From DATJGR01 sp963787045 (lineage in GTDB: Bacteria; Pseudomonadota; Gammaproteobacteria; Pseudomonadales; Azotimanducaceae), in NCBI GenBank assembly GCA_963787045.1, contig CAWBBR010000003.1:372001-436000 (forward strand): a stretch of DNA of 64,000 bases, in the 5' to 3' direction. Made by a program: the position numbers and the translations under genes. This document shows positions 57,202-64,000 of the stretch, in pieces (the first letter of the stretch is position 1; each line of letters opens with the position of its first letter). The notes under the pieces were generated by a model. The model was not told the DNA's origin, made no database searches, and worked only from the letters and a program-made list of their open reading frames with translations.

Positions 57202-58142
57202 CCGACGCCATCAAGCTGATTTCCGGTACCTCGCACCCCGCGCTGGCCGCGGAGATCGCGCAGCACCTCGGCCTGCCGTTGTGCGAAACCGAGATCCACC
57301 GGTTCGGTAACGAGAACATCCTGTTTCAGTGCAAGGAAAACGTGCGCGAATCGGACGTGTTCGTGATCCAGACGTCGTGTCCGCCGGTGTCGGACCTATT
57401 GATCGAGCTGCTGATCATCATCGATGCGTTGAAGCACGCATCGGCGCGCCGCATCACCGCAGTGCTGCCGTATCTCCCTTATGCGCGCTCCGACAAGAAG
57501 GATCGGCCGCGCATATCGATCACCGCGCGACTGGTCGCCGACCTGCTCGAAACAGCCGGTGCGCATCGCGTGCTGACGATGAATCTTCACTCGCCGCAGG
57601 TGCAGGGTTTCTTCCGCATACCGGTCGACCAGCTAAACGCGACGCCGATCGTGTGCGATCACCTGCGCGCGACGACGAACCTCGGCGAAAGCGTGCTGGT
57701 TGCAAGCGACGTAGGCGAAGCGAAAGACCTCGGCGAATACGCCAACCGCTTGAAGCTACCGATGGCCATCATCGACAAGCGCCGTCGCGACGACAGCGAA
57801 AATCCGGTCGCCGTCGGATTGATCGGCGACGTGCGCGATCGCGATGCGCTGATCATCGACGACGAGATCGCATCGGGCGGCACAATGATCGAAGCCGCGC
57901 GATTTCTGCGCGCCAACGGCGCGCGGCGGATCGAAGCGGCCGCGGTGCACCCGGTGTTGTCGGGGCACGCCGTGCAACGGCTGCGCGATTCGCCGATCGA
58001 GCGACTGATCGTCACCAATTCGATTCCGTTGCGCAGCGACGTTCCGCGCGACCAGGTCGAGGTGATCAGCGTCGCGCATCTGTTCGCCGACGCGATCCGC
58101 GCGATCCACAGCGGCGACAGCGTGTCGAAACTGTTCAGCTGA
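57198..58142 (+). CDS. prs: Ribose-phosphate pyrophosphokinase, divergent
   Basis: A 314-residue PRPP synthetase that makes PRPP from ribose 5-phosphate and ATP. LISGTSHPALAAEIAQHLG, RPRISITARLVADLLETAGA and the PRPP loop LIIDDEIASGGTMIEAA are intact. The usual TMDLHA of housekeeping enzymes is TMNLHS here and PYLPYARSDKKD replaces the common YFGYARQDRKD, so it may be a secondary, pathway-specific copy. GTG at 57198 overlaps the class III aminotransferase stop, an unusual partner for prs. Confidence 0.85.
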   Translation: MTDAIKLISGTSHPALAAEIAQHLGLPLCETEIHRFGNENILFQCKENVRESDVFVIQTSCPPVSDLLIELLIIIDALKHASARRITAVLPYLPYARSDKKDRPRISITARLVADLLETAGAHRVLTMNLHSPQVQGFFRIPVDQLNATPIVCDHLRATTNLGESVLVASDVGEAKDLGEYANRLKLPMAIIDKRRRDDSENPVAVGLIGDVRDRDALIIDDEIASGGTMIEAARFLRANGARRIEAAAVHPVLSGHAVQRLRDSPIERLIVTNSIPLRSDVPRDQVEVISVAHLFADAIRAIHSGDSVSKLFS

Positions 58143-58158
58143 ATAGACGAGTGTCGCG

Positions 58159-58446
58159 GTGCAATTCACTAAGCGTTTGCACGAAGGCATCCGCAACGGC
58201 GACATCACCGTCAGCGTGCGCATCTGGCAGCGGCCGCACGTGCGCGTCGGCAATCGCTACAAGCTCGGTGACGGAATGATCCATGTCGATGCGCTGCGCG
58301 AGATCGAACTCAGCGACATTACGCCGCAGTTGGCGCGTCGATCGGGTTTCAACGGCGTGGTGGATCTTTTGAAAATCGCGAAACACGGCCGCGGCGAAAA
58401 GGTGTATCTCGTCGAGTTTCACTACGTGCCGGGCGGAAGCGCCTGA
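58159..58446 (+). CDS. ASCH/PUA-like domain protein, 95 aa
   Basis: A 95-residue protein of the ASCH fold. It starts VQFTKRLHEGIRNGDITVSV; RVGNRYKLGDGMIHVDALREIELSDI is the usual core, and VYLVEFHYVP the last strand. ASCH proteins bind RNA or modified nucleosides; some hydrolyse acetylcytidine. The start is GTG at 58159. It lies 16 bp after the PRPP synthetase gene and overlaps the LysE start (TGATG), so the cluster may be one unit. Confidence 0.72.
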   Translation: MQFTKRLHEGIRNGDITVSVRIWQRPHVRVGNRYKLGDGMIHVDALREIELSDITPQLARRSGFNGVVDLLKIAKHGRGEKVYLVEFHYVPGGSA

Positions 58447-59075
58447 TGTTCGGCACGCACGATCTGTGGCTGTTCGTGTTGTCCGGACTGCTGCTGAACG
58501 TCGCGCCGGGTCCCGATACCTTCTATATCCTGAGCCGCACCGCGAGCCGGGGTTGGCGTGGCGGCGCGGTGGCTGCGCTCGGCATCGGCAGCGGTTGTTT
58601 CGTGCACATCGTCGCCGCGGCGCTCGGACTTTCGGCATTGCTCGCGGCGTCGGCAACGGCGTTCACGGTGCTGAAGTGGATCGGCGGCGCGTATCTCGTG
58701 TGGATGGGCGTCTCGATGCTGTGGACTACGGTGCAGACGCCGGAAGCGGATGCGCAGGCGCCACCGCAACGGCTGCGACGCGTGTTCGCGCAGGGTTTCG
58801 CGACGAATGCACTGAATCCGAAAGTGGCGCTGTTCTTTCTGGCGTTCCTGCCGCAGTTCATCGCGCCAGACGCGCCGCACAAAGCGCTCGCGTTCCTGTT
58901 TCTCGGTTGCGTGTTCAACTTCAACGCAACGCTGTGGAATCTGTTCGTCGCGTGGTCGGCGGCTCGGATCGCCGGCAGCGTGAAGGACTCGCGGGCGGTG
59001 CGTACATGGATCAATCGCTCGATTGGCGGCGTGTTCGTCTATCTGGGTGTGCGGCTGGCCACAGTGGCCAACTGA
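58446..59075 (+). CDS. LysE family translocator
   Basis: A 209-residue inner-membrane exporter with six helices. LLLNVAPGPDTFYILSRTASRGWRGG is the LysE/RhtB signature, and FATNALNPKVALFFLAFLPQF the second. It exports amino acids such as homoserine, threonine or leucine. The ATG shares a base with the stop of the ASCH gene. Its link with the aminotransferase upstream would make sense if that produces or uses an exported amino acid, but this is a guess. Confidence 0.9.
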   Translation: MFGTHDLWLFVLSGLLLNVAPGPDTFYILSRTASRGWRGGAVAALGIGSGCFVHIVAAALGLSALLAASATAFTVLKWIGGAYLVWMGVSMLWTTVQTPEADAQAPPQRLRRVFAQGFATNALNPKVALFFLAFLPQFIAPDAPHKALAFLFLGCVFNFNATLWNLFVAWSAARIAGSVKDSRAVRTWINRSIGGVFVYLGVRLATVAN

Positions 59076-59145
59076 TACGTACCTGTCCGGATCGCCGATC
59101 GCAAACGGTAGGCAGTATGCTTACGTGCAGTCACGAGGATTTGTC

Positions 59146-59472
59146 ATGGCAGGCGTCGACGAAGTCATCAGGCAATGGGTTCAGAAAGTCGAGCAAACCG
59201 GCGAACTGCGCAACACGCCGGGTTTCGGCCAACCGTTCAATTTCAACGACGGCTTTCTGGAAACGCCGACCGAATTGCGGATGGCGTACAAGATCCTCAA
59301 AGACGCCGGCTACGTGCCCGCCGAGATCGAGATGGTGCAGCGCCTCGCGACGCTGCGCGAGCAACTCGACGCGACGCCGGGCGAGGCCGAAAAGCGCGAT
59401 CTGAAGATCAAGATCGCCGAGCTGCAGCAGAAAGTGACGATGATGCTCGAGGCGATGCGCGGCAGGCGCTGA
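59146..59472 (+). CDS. DUF1992 (DnaJ subfamily C member 28-like) protein
   Basis: A 108-residue soluble protein. VQKVEQTGELRNTPGFGQPFNF and TELRMAYKILKDAGYVPAEIE are the DUF1992 signature; the rest is helical and ends in a basic MRGRR. Bacterial members lack the J domain. Function unknown. ATG at 59146 follows GAGGA at a good distance; the longer open frame does not. The SDR gene starts 6 bp downstream. Confidence 0.9.
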   Translation: MAGVDEVIRQWVQKVEQTGELRNTPGFGQPFNFNDGFLETPTELRMAYKILKDAGYVPAEIEMVQRLATLREQLDATPGEAEKRDLKIKIAELQQKVTMMLEAMRGRR

Positions 59473-59478
59473 CGCATC

Positions 59479-60300
59479 GTGGCGCAAACGCCCGATTTGA
59501 GTGGAAGCGTTGCGTTGGTTACCGGCGCGACGCGCGGCGTAGGCAAGGGCGTTGCAGCGGCGCTGGCTGACGCGGGCGCGCGCGTTTACATAACCGGTCG
59601 TTCGGTGAGCGCAGAGGCGGATCGCGCGACGCGCACGCGTGTCGAGCCGATCGGTATCGTTCTTCCATTGCGGTGCGACCACGCCGACGACGCCGAAACG
59701 GAAGCGGCGCTCGAGTTCGTGATCGCTCGCGAAGGGCGGCTCGACCTGTTGGTGAATGCCGCATGGGCCGGCTATGAGCGGATGGTCGAAGACGGGCAGT
59801 TCACCTGGTCCGTGCCGTTCTGGCAGCAGCCGATGTGGCGTTGGGACGCGATGTTCGACGGCGGCGTTCGCGCGCTGTTCGGATGCAGCCGGATCGCCGC
59901 GCGGCAGATGGTGGCGCAACGCGGCGGCCTCATCGCCAACATTTCGTTCTGGGCAGCGCAGAAGTATGTCGGCAATGCGATTTACGGCGCTGCGAAGATC
60001 GCGACGGACCGGCTGACGGCCGACATGGCGCGCGAACTCTCGGAGCACGACGTCACCGTCGTTTCGGTATACCCCGGACTCGTACGCACCGAGCTCGTCA
60101 TGCAGTCCGCCGAATTTCTCGACATGTCGAACTCCGAGTCGCCGGAGTTCACCGGCCGGGCGATCGCGCACCTTTACGCCGACGGTGAGCGACACCGGCG
60201 CACCGGTAGCGTGATCGTAGCGGCCGCCTACGCCCGTGAGGTCGGCTTCAGCGATGTCGACGGCCGCCGACCGATCCCGCTGACGCTGGACTCCGTATGA
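59479..60300 (+). CDS. SDR family oxidoreductase, second copy
   Basis: A 273-residue short-chain dehydrogenase. VALVTGATRGVGKGVAAALA is the cofactor loop; GRSVS after the second strand favours NADP. LVNAAWAGYERM replaces the NNAG motif, and IYGAAKIATDRL supplies Tyr and Lys. The start is GTG at 59479. It resembles DHRS1-like proteins with an insertion of about 20 residues after the NAG-like motif. The substrate is unknown. Confidence 0.87.
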   Translation: MAQTPDLSGSVALVTGATRGVGKGVAAALADAGARVYITGRSVSAEADRATRTRVEPIGIVLPLRCDHADDAETEAALEFVIAREGRLDLLVNAAWAGYERMVEDGQFTWSVPFWQQPMWRWDAMFDGGVRALFGCSRIAARQMVAQRGGLIANISFWAAQKYVGNAIYGAAKIATDRLTADMARELSEHDVTVVSVYPGLVRTELVMQSAEFLDMSNSESPEFTGRAIAHLYADGERHRRTGSVIVAAAYAREVGFSDVDGRRPIPLTLDSV

Positions 60301-60310
60301 GAGACGACGT

Positions 60311-60862
60311 TTGCGGAACCTGACGATTCTCGCGATCTCGGGCAGCCTGCGTGCGCGTTCGACCAATACCGAGTTGCTGATCGCGCTGGCGGCCCTGGCG
60401 CCCGAAGGCGTTGCGGTCGATCTGTACGACGGGCTCGATCGATTGCCGCATTTCAATCCGGATCTGGAACCCACCGAACCGCAACCGGTGATGGCGCTGA
60501 AGCGGCGCATCGGGCAAGCGGACGGGCTGATCATTTCCAGCCCCGAATACGCGCGCGGCGTGCCCGGCTCGCTGAAAAACGCGCTCGATTGGCTCGTCAG
60601 CGGTGCCGAGTTCGTCGACAAGCCGGTAGCGCTGTTGAGCGCCTCTTCGCGTTCGACTCATGCGTTCGAAGCGTTGCGAACGACGCTGACGACCATGTCG
60701 GGACGCTTCGTCGCCGACGCGTCGATCACGGTGCCGCTGCTGGGGAGAAATCTCGATGCGGCCGCGATCGCCGCAGATCCGGAGTTGTCGCGCGTGCTGC
60801 GCGCGGCGCTGGATACGTTCTGCGATGCCGTTCGCCAACGGCCCGCTGCAGGGGACGTCTGA
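60311..60862 (+). CDS. NADPH-dependent FMN reductase family protein
   Basis: A 183-residue flavodoxin-fold reductase. ILAISGSLRARSTNTELLIALA binds the FMN phosphate, SSPEYARGVPGSLKNALDWLV is the conserved flavin loop. The family includes azo-, chromate- and quinone reductases. The start is TTG at 60311, 10 bp after the SDR stop, with a weak ribosome site. It is convergent with the TolC-like gene (3 bp between stops). Confidence 0.88.
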   Translation: MRNLTILAISGSLRARSTNTELLIALAALAPEGVAVDLYDGLDRLPHFNPDLEPTEPQPVMALKRRIGQADGLIISSPEYARGVPGSLKNALDWLVSGAEFVDKPVALLSASSRSTHAFEALRTTLTTMSGRFVADASITVPLLGRNLDAAAIAADPELSRVLRAALDTFCDAVRQRPAAGDV

Positions 60863-60865
60863 GGT

Positions 60866-62356
60866 TCAGTGCGCGAGCGCCGCGCGCAGCCGTTCTTTCA
60901 TCGCAGCGCGATCGGATTCGCTCGCGACGATGTCGAACTGGCCGGTGAACCGCTGCAGGCGAAGATAGTCGATCAGGAAATCGTAGACCGCGTTGGCGGC
61001 GTTCTGATCGGCGTTGAACGCGGAGAATTGCGCGTCGACCAGATCGGTCACCGTCATCACGCCGCGGCCGTACGCTTCGGTGACCAGTTCCAGATTGTTG
61101 TGGCCGGAAGTCGCGGCGGTGTTCGAGTAGCCGATTCGATCGAAGCGCGCTTCGGTCGACAGCACCTGCTGCAACACGCCGGCTTGCAAATCGACCACCA
61201 GCTGGTCGTAGCGCAGCTGTTCCTGATCGAGTTCGGCTTGCGCGCGATTTCTCTCGGCGGTGCGCGCGCCGCCTTGATACAGCGGTAAACGCGCCTCGAG
61301 GCCGACGGCCCAGTTCGTCTTGTCGGTAACGCCGCCCGGTGCACCGGGAAACAGTTTCGAGAAATCGACCTGCTCGGTGCCGTCGCCGCCGCGCCCGAGT
61401 TCCTGATCGACGCCGGCTTGCGCCGAGAGTTCCGGCAGATAGAACGCGCGTTGCGCGGTGGTGAGTTGCCGGTTCTGTGCGCCGAGCCGCTGTTGCATCG
61501 CTTTGATTTCGGGCGCGCCCTGCAACGTCTCGTCGACGAAGTATTTGCGCAGCAGCGCGCGCGATCCGGGGCGGGCCAGCTCGGTCCGGATTTCGGGCGA
61601 CGACACCATGAAGTACGCGGCATCCAGCGACGGCGTCTCGGTCGCGTACTGATTGCCCAACGGTTCGTTCATGGTGCGATTCAGCGTGATGCGCGCCTGC
61701 TTCGCGGTTGCTTGGGAAGTGACCACGCTCGCTTGTGCGTTCGCGCGCGCGGTTTCCCACCGATAGATCTCGGAGCGCGTTCCTACGCCGAGTTCGAGGC
61801 GCGACGTCGCGCGTTGCAGGTTCGATTCGGTGACCGTGAGGTTCTTGCGGTCGACCTCCAGCAGCGCCTCCGCACGCAAGAGATCGAGATACGCGACCGC
61901 GGTTGCAAGTATCGTGTCGAGCACGCGCGCTTCCTGGTCTTTCACGCGCGCGGCTTCGAGCAAGCGTTGTATCTGATAGGCGGACAGTACTTTGTCGGAG
62001 TACACGTTCTGCCGCAGCGCGAGCGACGCGAACGACTGATACTCGGGCGCCTGCCCGACGGCGGCGACCGCACGATCGCTGTCGATGCGGCTGCCGCGCA
62101 ACGACGAGTCGACGTGAGGCAGCAATTCGGAACGCGCGACGCCGACGTCGGCCGCGCCGATCAGCACGTCCTGCGCGCCGGCGAGCAGGTCGAAGTTCTG
62201 CATCAGTGCGCGGTCGATGGCCTGGAGCATCGTCAGTTCGGTCGACGCGGCGACTTCGGAATCGGCGGACAGCGTCGGCGACGCGTCCGACGCGTCGTTC
62301 GCGTGCGCTGCAAAGACTGTCGCGACGAGCGCCGCCAGCGCGAAGCGAGTGCTCAA
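60866..62356 (-). CDS. TolC family outer membrane channel protein
   Basis: A 496-residue outer-membrane efflux protein. A Sec signal (STRFALAALVATVFAAHAND) is followed by two long helical repeats: LTMLQAIDRALMQNFDLL and, in the second half, NWAVGLEARLPLYQGGARTAERNRAQAELDQEQLRYDQL. Such proteins form trimeric channels for type I secretion or tripartite pumps. The start is TTG inside the SMP-30 stop (TTGA). No membrane-fusion protein or pump gene is next to it. The spacing between repeats is longer than in E. coli TolC. Confidence 0.86.
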   Translation of the reverse strand: MSTRFALAALVATVFAAHANDASDASPTLSADSEVAASTELTMLQAIDRALMQNFDLLAGAQDVLIGAADVGVARSELLPHVDSSLRGSRIDSDRAVAAVGQAPEYQSFASLALRQNVYSDKVLSAYQIQRLLEAARVKDQEARVLDTILATAVAYLDLLRAEALLEVDRKNLTVTESNLQRATSRLELGVGTRSEIYRWETARANAQASVVTSQATAKQARITLNRTMNEPLGNQYATETPSLDAAYFMVSSPEIRTELARPGSRALLRKYFVDETLQGAPEIKAMQQRLGAQNRQLTTAQRAFYLPELSAQAGVDQELGRGGDGTEQVDFSKLFPGAPGGVTDKTNWAVGLEARLPLYQGGARTAERNRAQAELDQEQLRYDQLVVDLQAGVLQQVLSTEARFDRIGYSNTAATSGHNNLELVTEAYGRGVMTVTDLVDAQFSAFNADQNAANAVYDFLIDYLRLQRFTGQFDIVASESDRAAMKERLRAALAH

Positions 62357-63195
62357 GGCAGACCGGCGCCGGGATACGGCGCGGTGACGACCTGAACGCG
62401 ACCGTCGCGATTGCGCCGACACTCGTCGGGATCGCTGCTCGATGCGGTGAGGATGAACAGCGTGCGCCGATCGGCGCCGCCGAGCATGCAGGCGAACGCA
62501 CCGTCTTCGAAGCCGACCTGGTGCGTGATGCGGCCGCCTTCTTCGACCCGTACGCACTCGCGGGTGGTCGGCGACGCGACCCAGATCCCGTTCGCGGCGT
62601 CGAGGCAGATACCGTCGGGTACCGTGCCTTGCGGCAGTTGTGCCCACACGCGCCGACCGGTCAGCGCGCCGTCGTCGGCAATGTCGAACGCAGTGAGACG
62701 CCCTGCATAACTCTCGCCGACGACGAGCGTCCGTCCATCCGGCGTGATGATCGTGCCGTTGGGAAAAGCCATGTCGTCGGCGACGATGCGGGCGCTGCCG
62801 TCGGGATCTACGCGAATCAGTTCCGCCGCTTTGAAGGTGCTGCGGCTGTGCAGATCGAAGCCGAAGTTGCCGATGTACGCGCGTCCGAATCGGTCGACCA
62901 CCATGTCGTTGCAATGGAAACTCGCGAGCGCCGACAGATCGGCAACGCTGGAGAGGCGTTTGCCGTCGTAGCGCAGCAGGCGGCGGTCGGTCATCGAGAC
63001 GACGAGCAGATCGCCTGACGGCGTCCAGCCGAGTCCGGACGGTTGGTTATCCACTACGACGATCGTTTCCGGCTTGGCGTCTTCGCCGACCGCCAGCACG
63101 CGATGATCGTGCATGTCCGACAGGTACAAGCGGCCGTCGTGCCAGCGAGGACCTTCGCCGAAACACAGACCAGTCAACCACGTCGTTGGTGTCAT
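62353..63195 (-). CDS. SMP-30/gluconolactonase family protein
   Basis: A 280-residue six-bladed beta-propeller. GEGPRWHDGRLYLSDMH gives the metal Glu at the start. Calcium-site residues are in SFHCNDMVVDRFGRAYIGN, and VPDGICLDAANGIWVAS carries the Asp in the last site. It should hydrolyse a lactone. No signal peptide is seen with the ATG at 63195; the open frame extends further but looks non-coding. It overlaps the TolC gene by TTGA, which is an unusual pair. Confidence 0.88.
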   Translation of the reverse strand: MTPTTWLTGLCFGEGPRWHDGRLYLSDMHDHRVLAVGEDAKPETIVVVDNQPSGLGWTPSGDLLVVSMTDRRLLRYDGKRLSSVADLSALASFHCNDMVVDRFGRAYIGNFGFDLHSRSTFKAAELIRVDPDGSARIVADDMAFPNGTIITPDGRTLVVGESYAGRLTAFDIADDGALTGRRVWAQLPQGTVPDGICLDAANGIWVASPTTRECVRVEEGGRITHQVGFEDGAFACMLGGADRRTLFILTASSSDPDECRRNRDGRVQVVTAPYPGAGLP

Positions 63196-63486
63196 TTTCA
63201 GAACCCGGGGATTCACAGCAAGGCCTGCATCATGTCGGAACTCGGGTCTGATGCAAGGGGCGTTGGATGTGGTCGAAACCCGGCGTGGCGCGCGGTTTGC
63301 GCAAATATTCGCTTCAGTTCTTTTCATGTATGCTCTCGCGTCACCGCGGTGGGCGACCAGGGAAAACTTCAAGTTTGCTGAAGCGACGTCACCGACGGTG
63401 ACGTGCTTCCGTCAGTCTGGATTCGAGCAGTAACTCCGGCTGACGATACGCGGTGTATGAAAAAACGAGACCACAGGAGTAAGGAC
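63196..63486. other. Intergenic region with one strong inverted repeat
   Basis: 291 bp between the divergent SMP-30 and lipoprotein genes. No gene is supported. It is AT-richer than its surroundings around 63308-63345 and holds the 63386 inverted repeat. It should carry both promoters. Confidence 0.5.
63386..63404. promoter_or_regulatory. Perfect 8-bp inverted repeat ACGTCACC-GAC-GGTGACGT
   Basis: It lies 83 bp upstream of the Ala/Asp-rich lipoprotein start codon. A three-base centre suits a protein-binding operator as well as a leader hairpin. No T-run follows. Confidence 0.45.
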
Positions 63487-63864
63487 ATGAGTAATACGAT
63501 TCGATTGGTCGCCGTGGCGATGCTGGCGATTCTGGTTGGTTGTGGCCAAGGCAAAGATGCCAGCGCAACCAAGTCGAGCGAAGCGGCGAGCAAGGCGATG
63601 GACTCGGCTGCTGATGCAGCGACGTCTGCCAAAGACGCTGCGGCGGCATCGGCCGATGCGATGGCCGAAGGCGCCAAAACGATGGGTGATGCATCGTCGA
63701 ATTCGATGGATTCCGCTGCCGACACCATGTCCGACGATGACGCGACTGCAACCGTCGACAACGCGATGGACGCAGCCGACTCCGCATCCGACGCAGCCGA
63801 CTCCGCAGACTCGGCAGCGCAGAGCGCGAAAGACGCCGCCGACGCTGCGAAAAAAGGCAGCTGA
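63487..63864 (+). CDS. Alanine/aspartate/serine-rich lipoprotein
   Basis: A 125-residue lipoprotein. The signal MSNTIRLVAVAMLAILVGC ends at Cys19. The mature part is almost only Ala, Asp, Ser, Met, Lys and Thr in imperfect repeats such as AMDSAADAATSAKDAAAASA and SAADTMSDDD. Such composition gives an amphipathic or disordered helix like Lpp- or LEA-type proteins. The C-terminus is basic (AAKKGS), and overall charge is acidic. An AGGAGTAAGGA site precedes the ATG. It may be an abundant envelope or stress protein; function unknown. Confidence 0.75.
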   Translation: MSNTIRLVAVAMLAILVGCGQGKDASATKSSEAASKAMDSAADAATSAKDAAAASADAMAEGAKTMGDASSNSMDSAADTMSDDDATATVDNAMDAADSASDAADSADSAAQSAKDAADAAKKGS

Positions 63865-63903
63865 ACGGACCTTTCGTTCCAACCTTCCGATCGATGTGAT
63901 CCA

Positions 63904-63923
63904 GGCGGCGCGTCAGCGCCGCC
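63904..63923. terminator. Perfect 8-bp hairpin after the lipoprotein gene
   Basis: GGCGGCGC and GCGCCGCC pair around GTCA, 40 bp after the lipoprotein stop. ATTCTC follows, with no T-run. It may end the lipoprotein transcript or a minus-strand gene entering from the right. Confidence 0.45.
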
Positions 63924-64000
63924 ATTCTCGCGTCCCCGTTTTCGAGCGCCTGAGCGGCGCCTTCCCACGTATGGATGAATCCCGGTAAGATCCGGCATCT

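Noticed and set aside
63389..63998. Minus-strand gene at the right edge (peptide with HTWEGAAQALENGD and LTRRLDHIDRKVG in one frame)
   Set aside because: The stretch near 63870-63990 looks mildly protein-like, but the frame then runs antisense through the lipoprotein gene without a stop, and no family is recognised. It may be the end of a gene outside the window, but that cannot be supported.

Overview
The window is 64 kb of dense, GC-rich bacterial chromosome with about 64 protein genes, short intergenic gaps, many 1-4 bp stop/start overlaps and frequent GTG/TTG starts. I see no rRNA, tRNA, CRISPR array, insertion sequence or phage gene. The best taxonomic pointers are the cmoB-cmoA pair for tRNA wobble-uridine modification, a PA0069-type radical SAM gene, and a retropepsin / inactive-transglutaminase / ATP-grasp cassette. 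Together they suggest a gammaproteobacterium. The lipid-oriented gene content (wax ester synthase, acyl-CoA dehydrogenases, enoyl-CoA hydratases, LLM-type flavin oxidoreductases, flavin reductase) suggests a free-living heterotroph. The genus cannot be named from the sequence alone.

Layout. 1-9.2 kb is almost all on the minus strand: retropepsin-like lipoprotein, 7TM inactive transglutaminase, ATP-grasp ligase, small ABM monooxygenase, amidohydrolase and M28 peptidase, preceded by a badly frame-disrupted D-aminoacylase. 9.3-17 kb holds a squalene-cyclase-like toroid protein, a radical SAM gene with a LexA-like box in its promoter, a large hybrid sensor kinase, an esterase and a wax ester synthase. 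17-24.8 kb holds 3-hydroxyacyl-CoA dehydrogenase, coniferyl-type aldehyde dehydrogenase with an MFS carrier, a PhyH oxygenase, an Smr protein, an acyl-CoA dehydrogenase and inositol-phosphate synthase. 24.8-33 kb is housekeeping: cmoA/cmoB, ppk1 convergent with ppx, and lemA with an M48 protease. 33-45.9 kb carries further oxidative enzymes (two LLM oxidoreductases, acyl-CoA dehydrogenase, flavin reductase, nitronate monooxygenase, two enoyl-CoA hydratase family proteins, SDR), plus DUF502, DedA and CorA membrane proteins. 45.9-64 kb has MATE, Fpg/Nei glycosylase, a CinA-nucleotidyltransferase fusion, hydrolases, ThpR, TauE/SafE, cytochrome b561, YceI, a CocE hydrolase, DJ-1, a class III aminotransferase coupled to a divergent PRPP synthetase, LysE, two small redox/SDR genes, a TolC-like channel with an SMP-30 protein, and an Ala/Asp/Ser-rich lipoprotein.

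A striking technical feature runs through the window. Eleven otherwise well-conserved genes change reading frame once or twice (14 events, 13 of them apparent +1), and the D-aminoacylase changes frame about eleven times. Both sides of each junction keep family-typical sequence, so consensus indel errors are the likeliest cause. Products of these genes are described as if the frame were restored.

The most interesting biology is the SOS-type operator in front of the radical SAM gene, two sets of repeated operator-like sites in divergent promoters, a PncC-like/nucleotidyltransferase fusion whose amidase serine is missing, a free-standing C-terminal half of a FadB-type enzyme, and a divergent PRPP synthetase translationally coupled to an aminotransferase.
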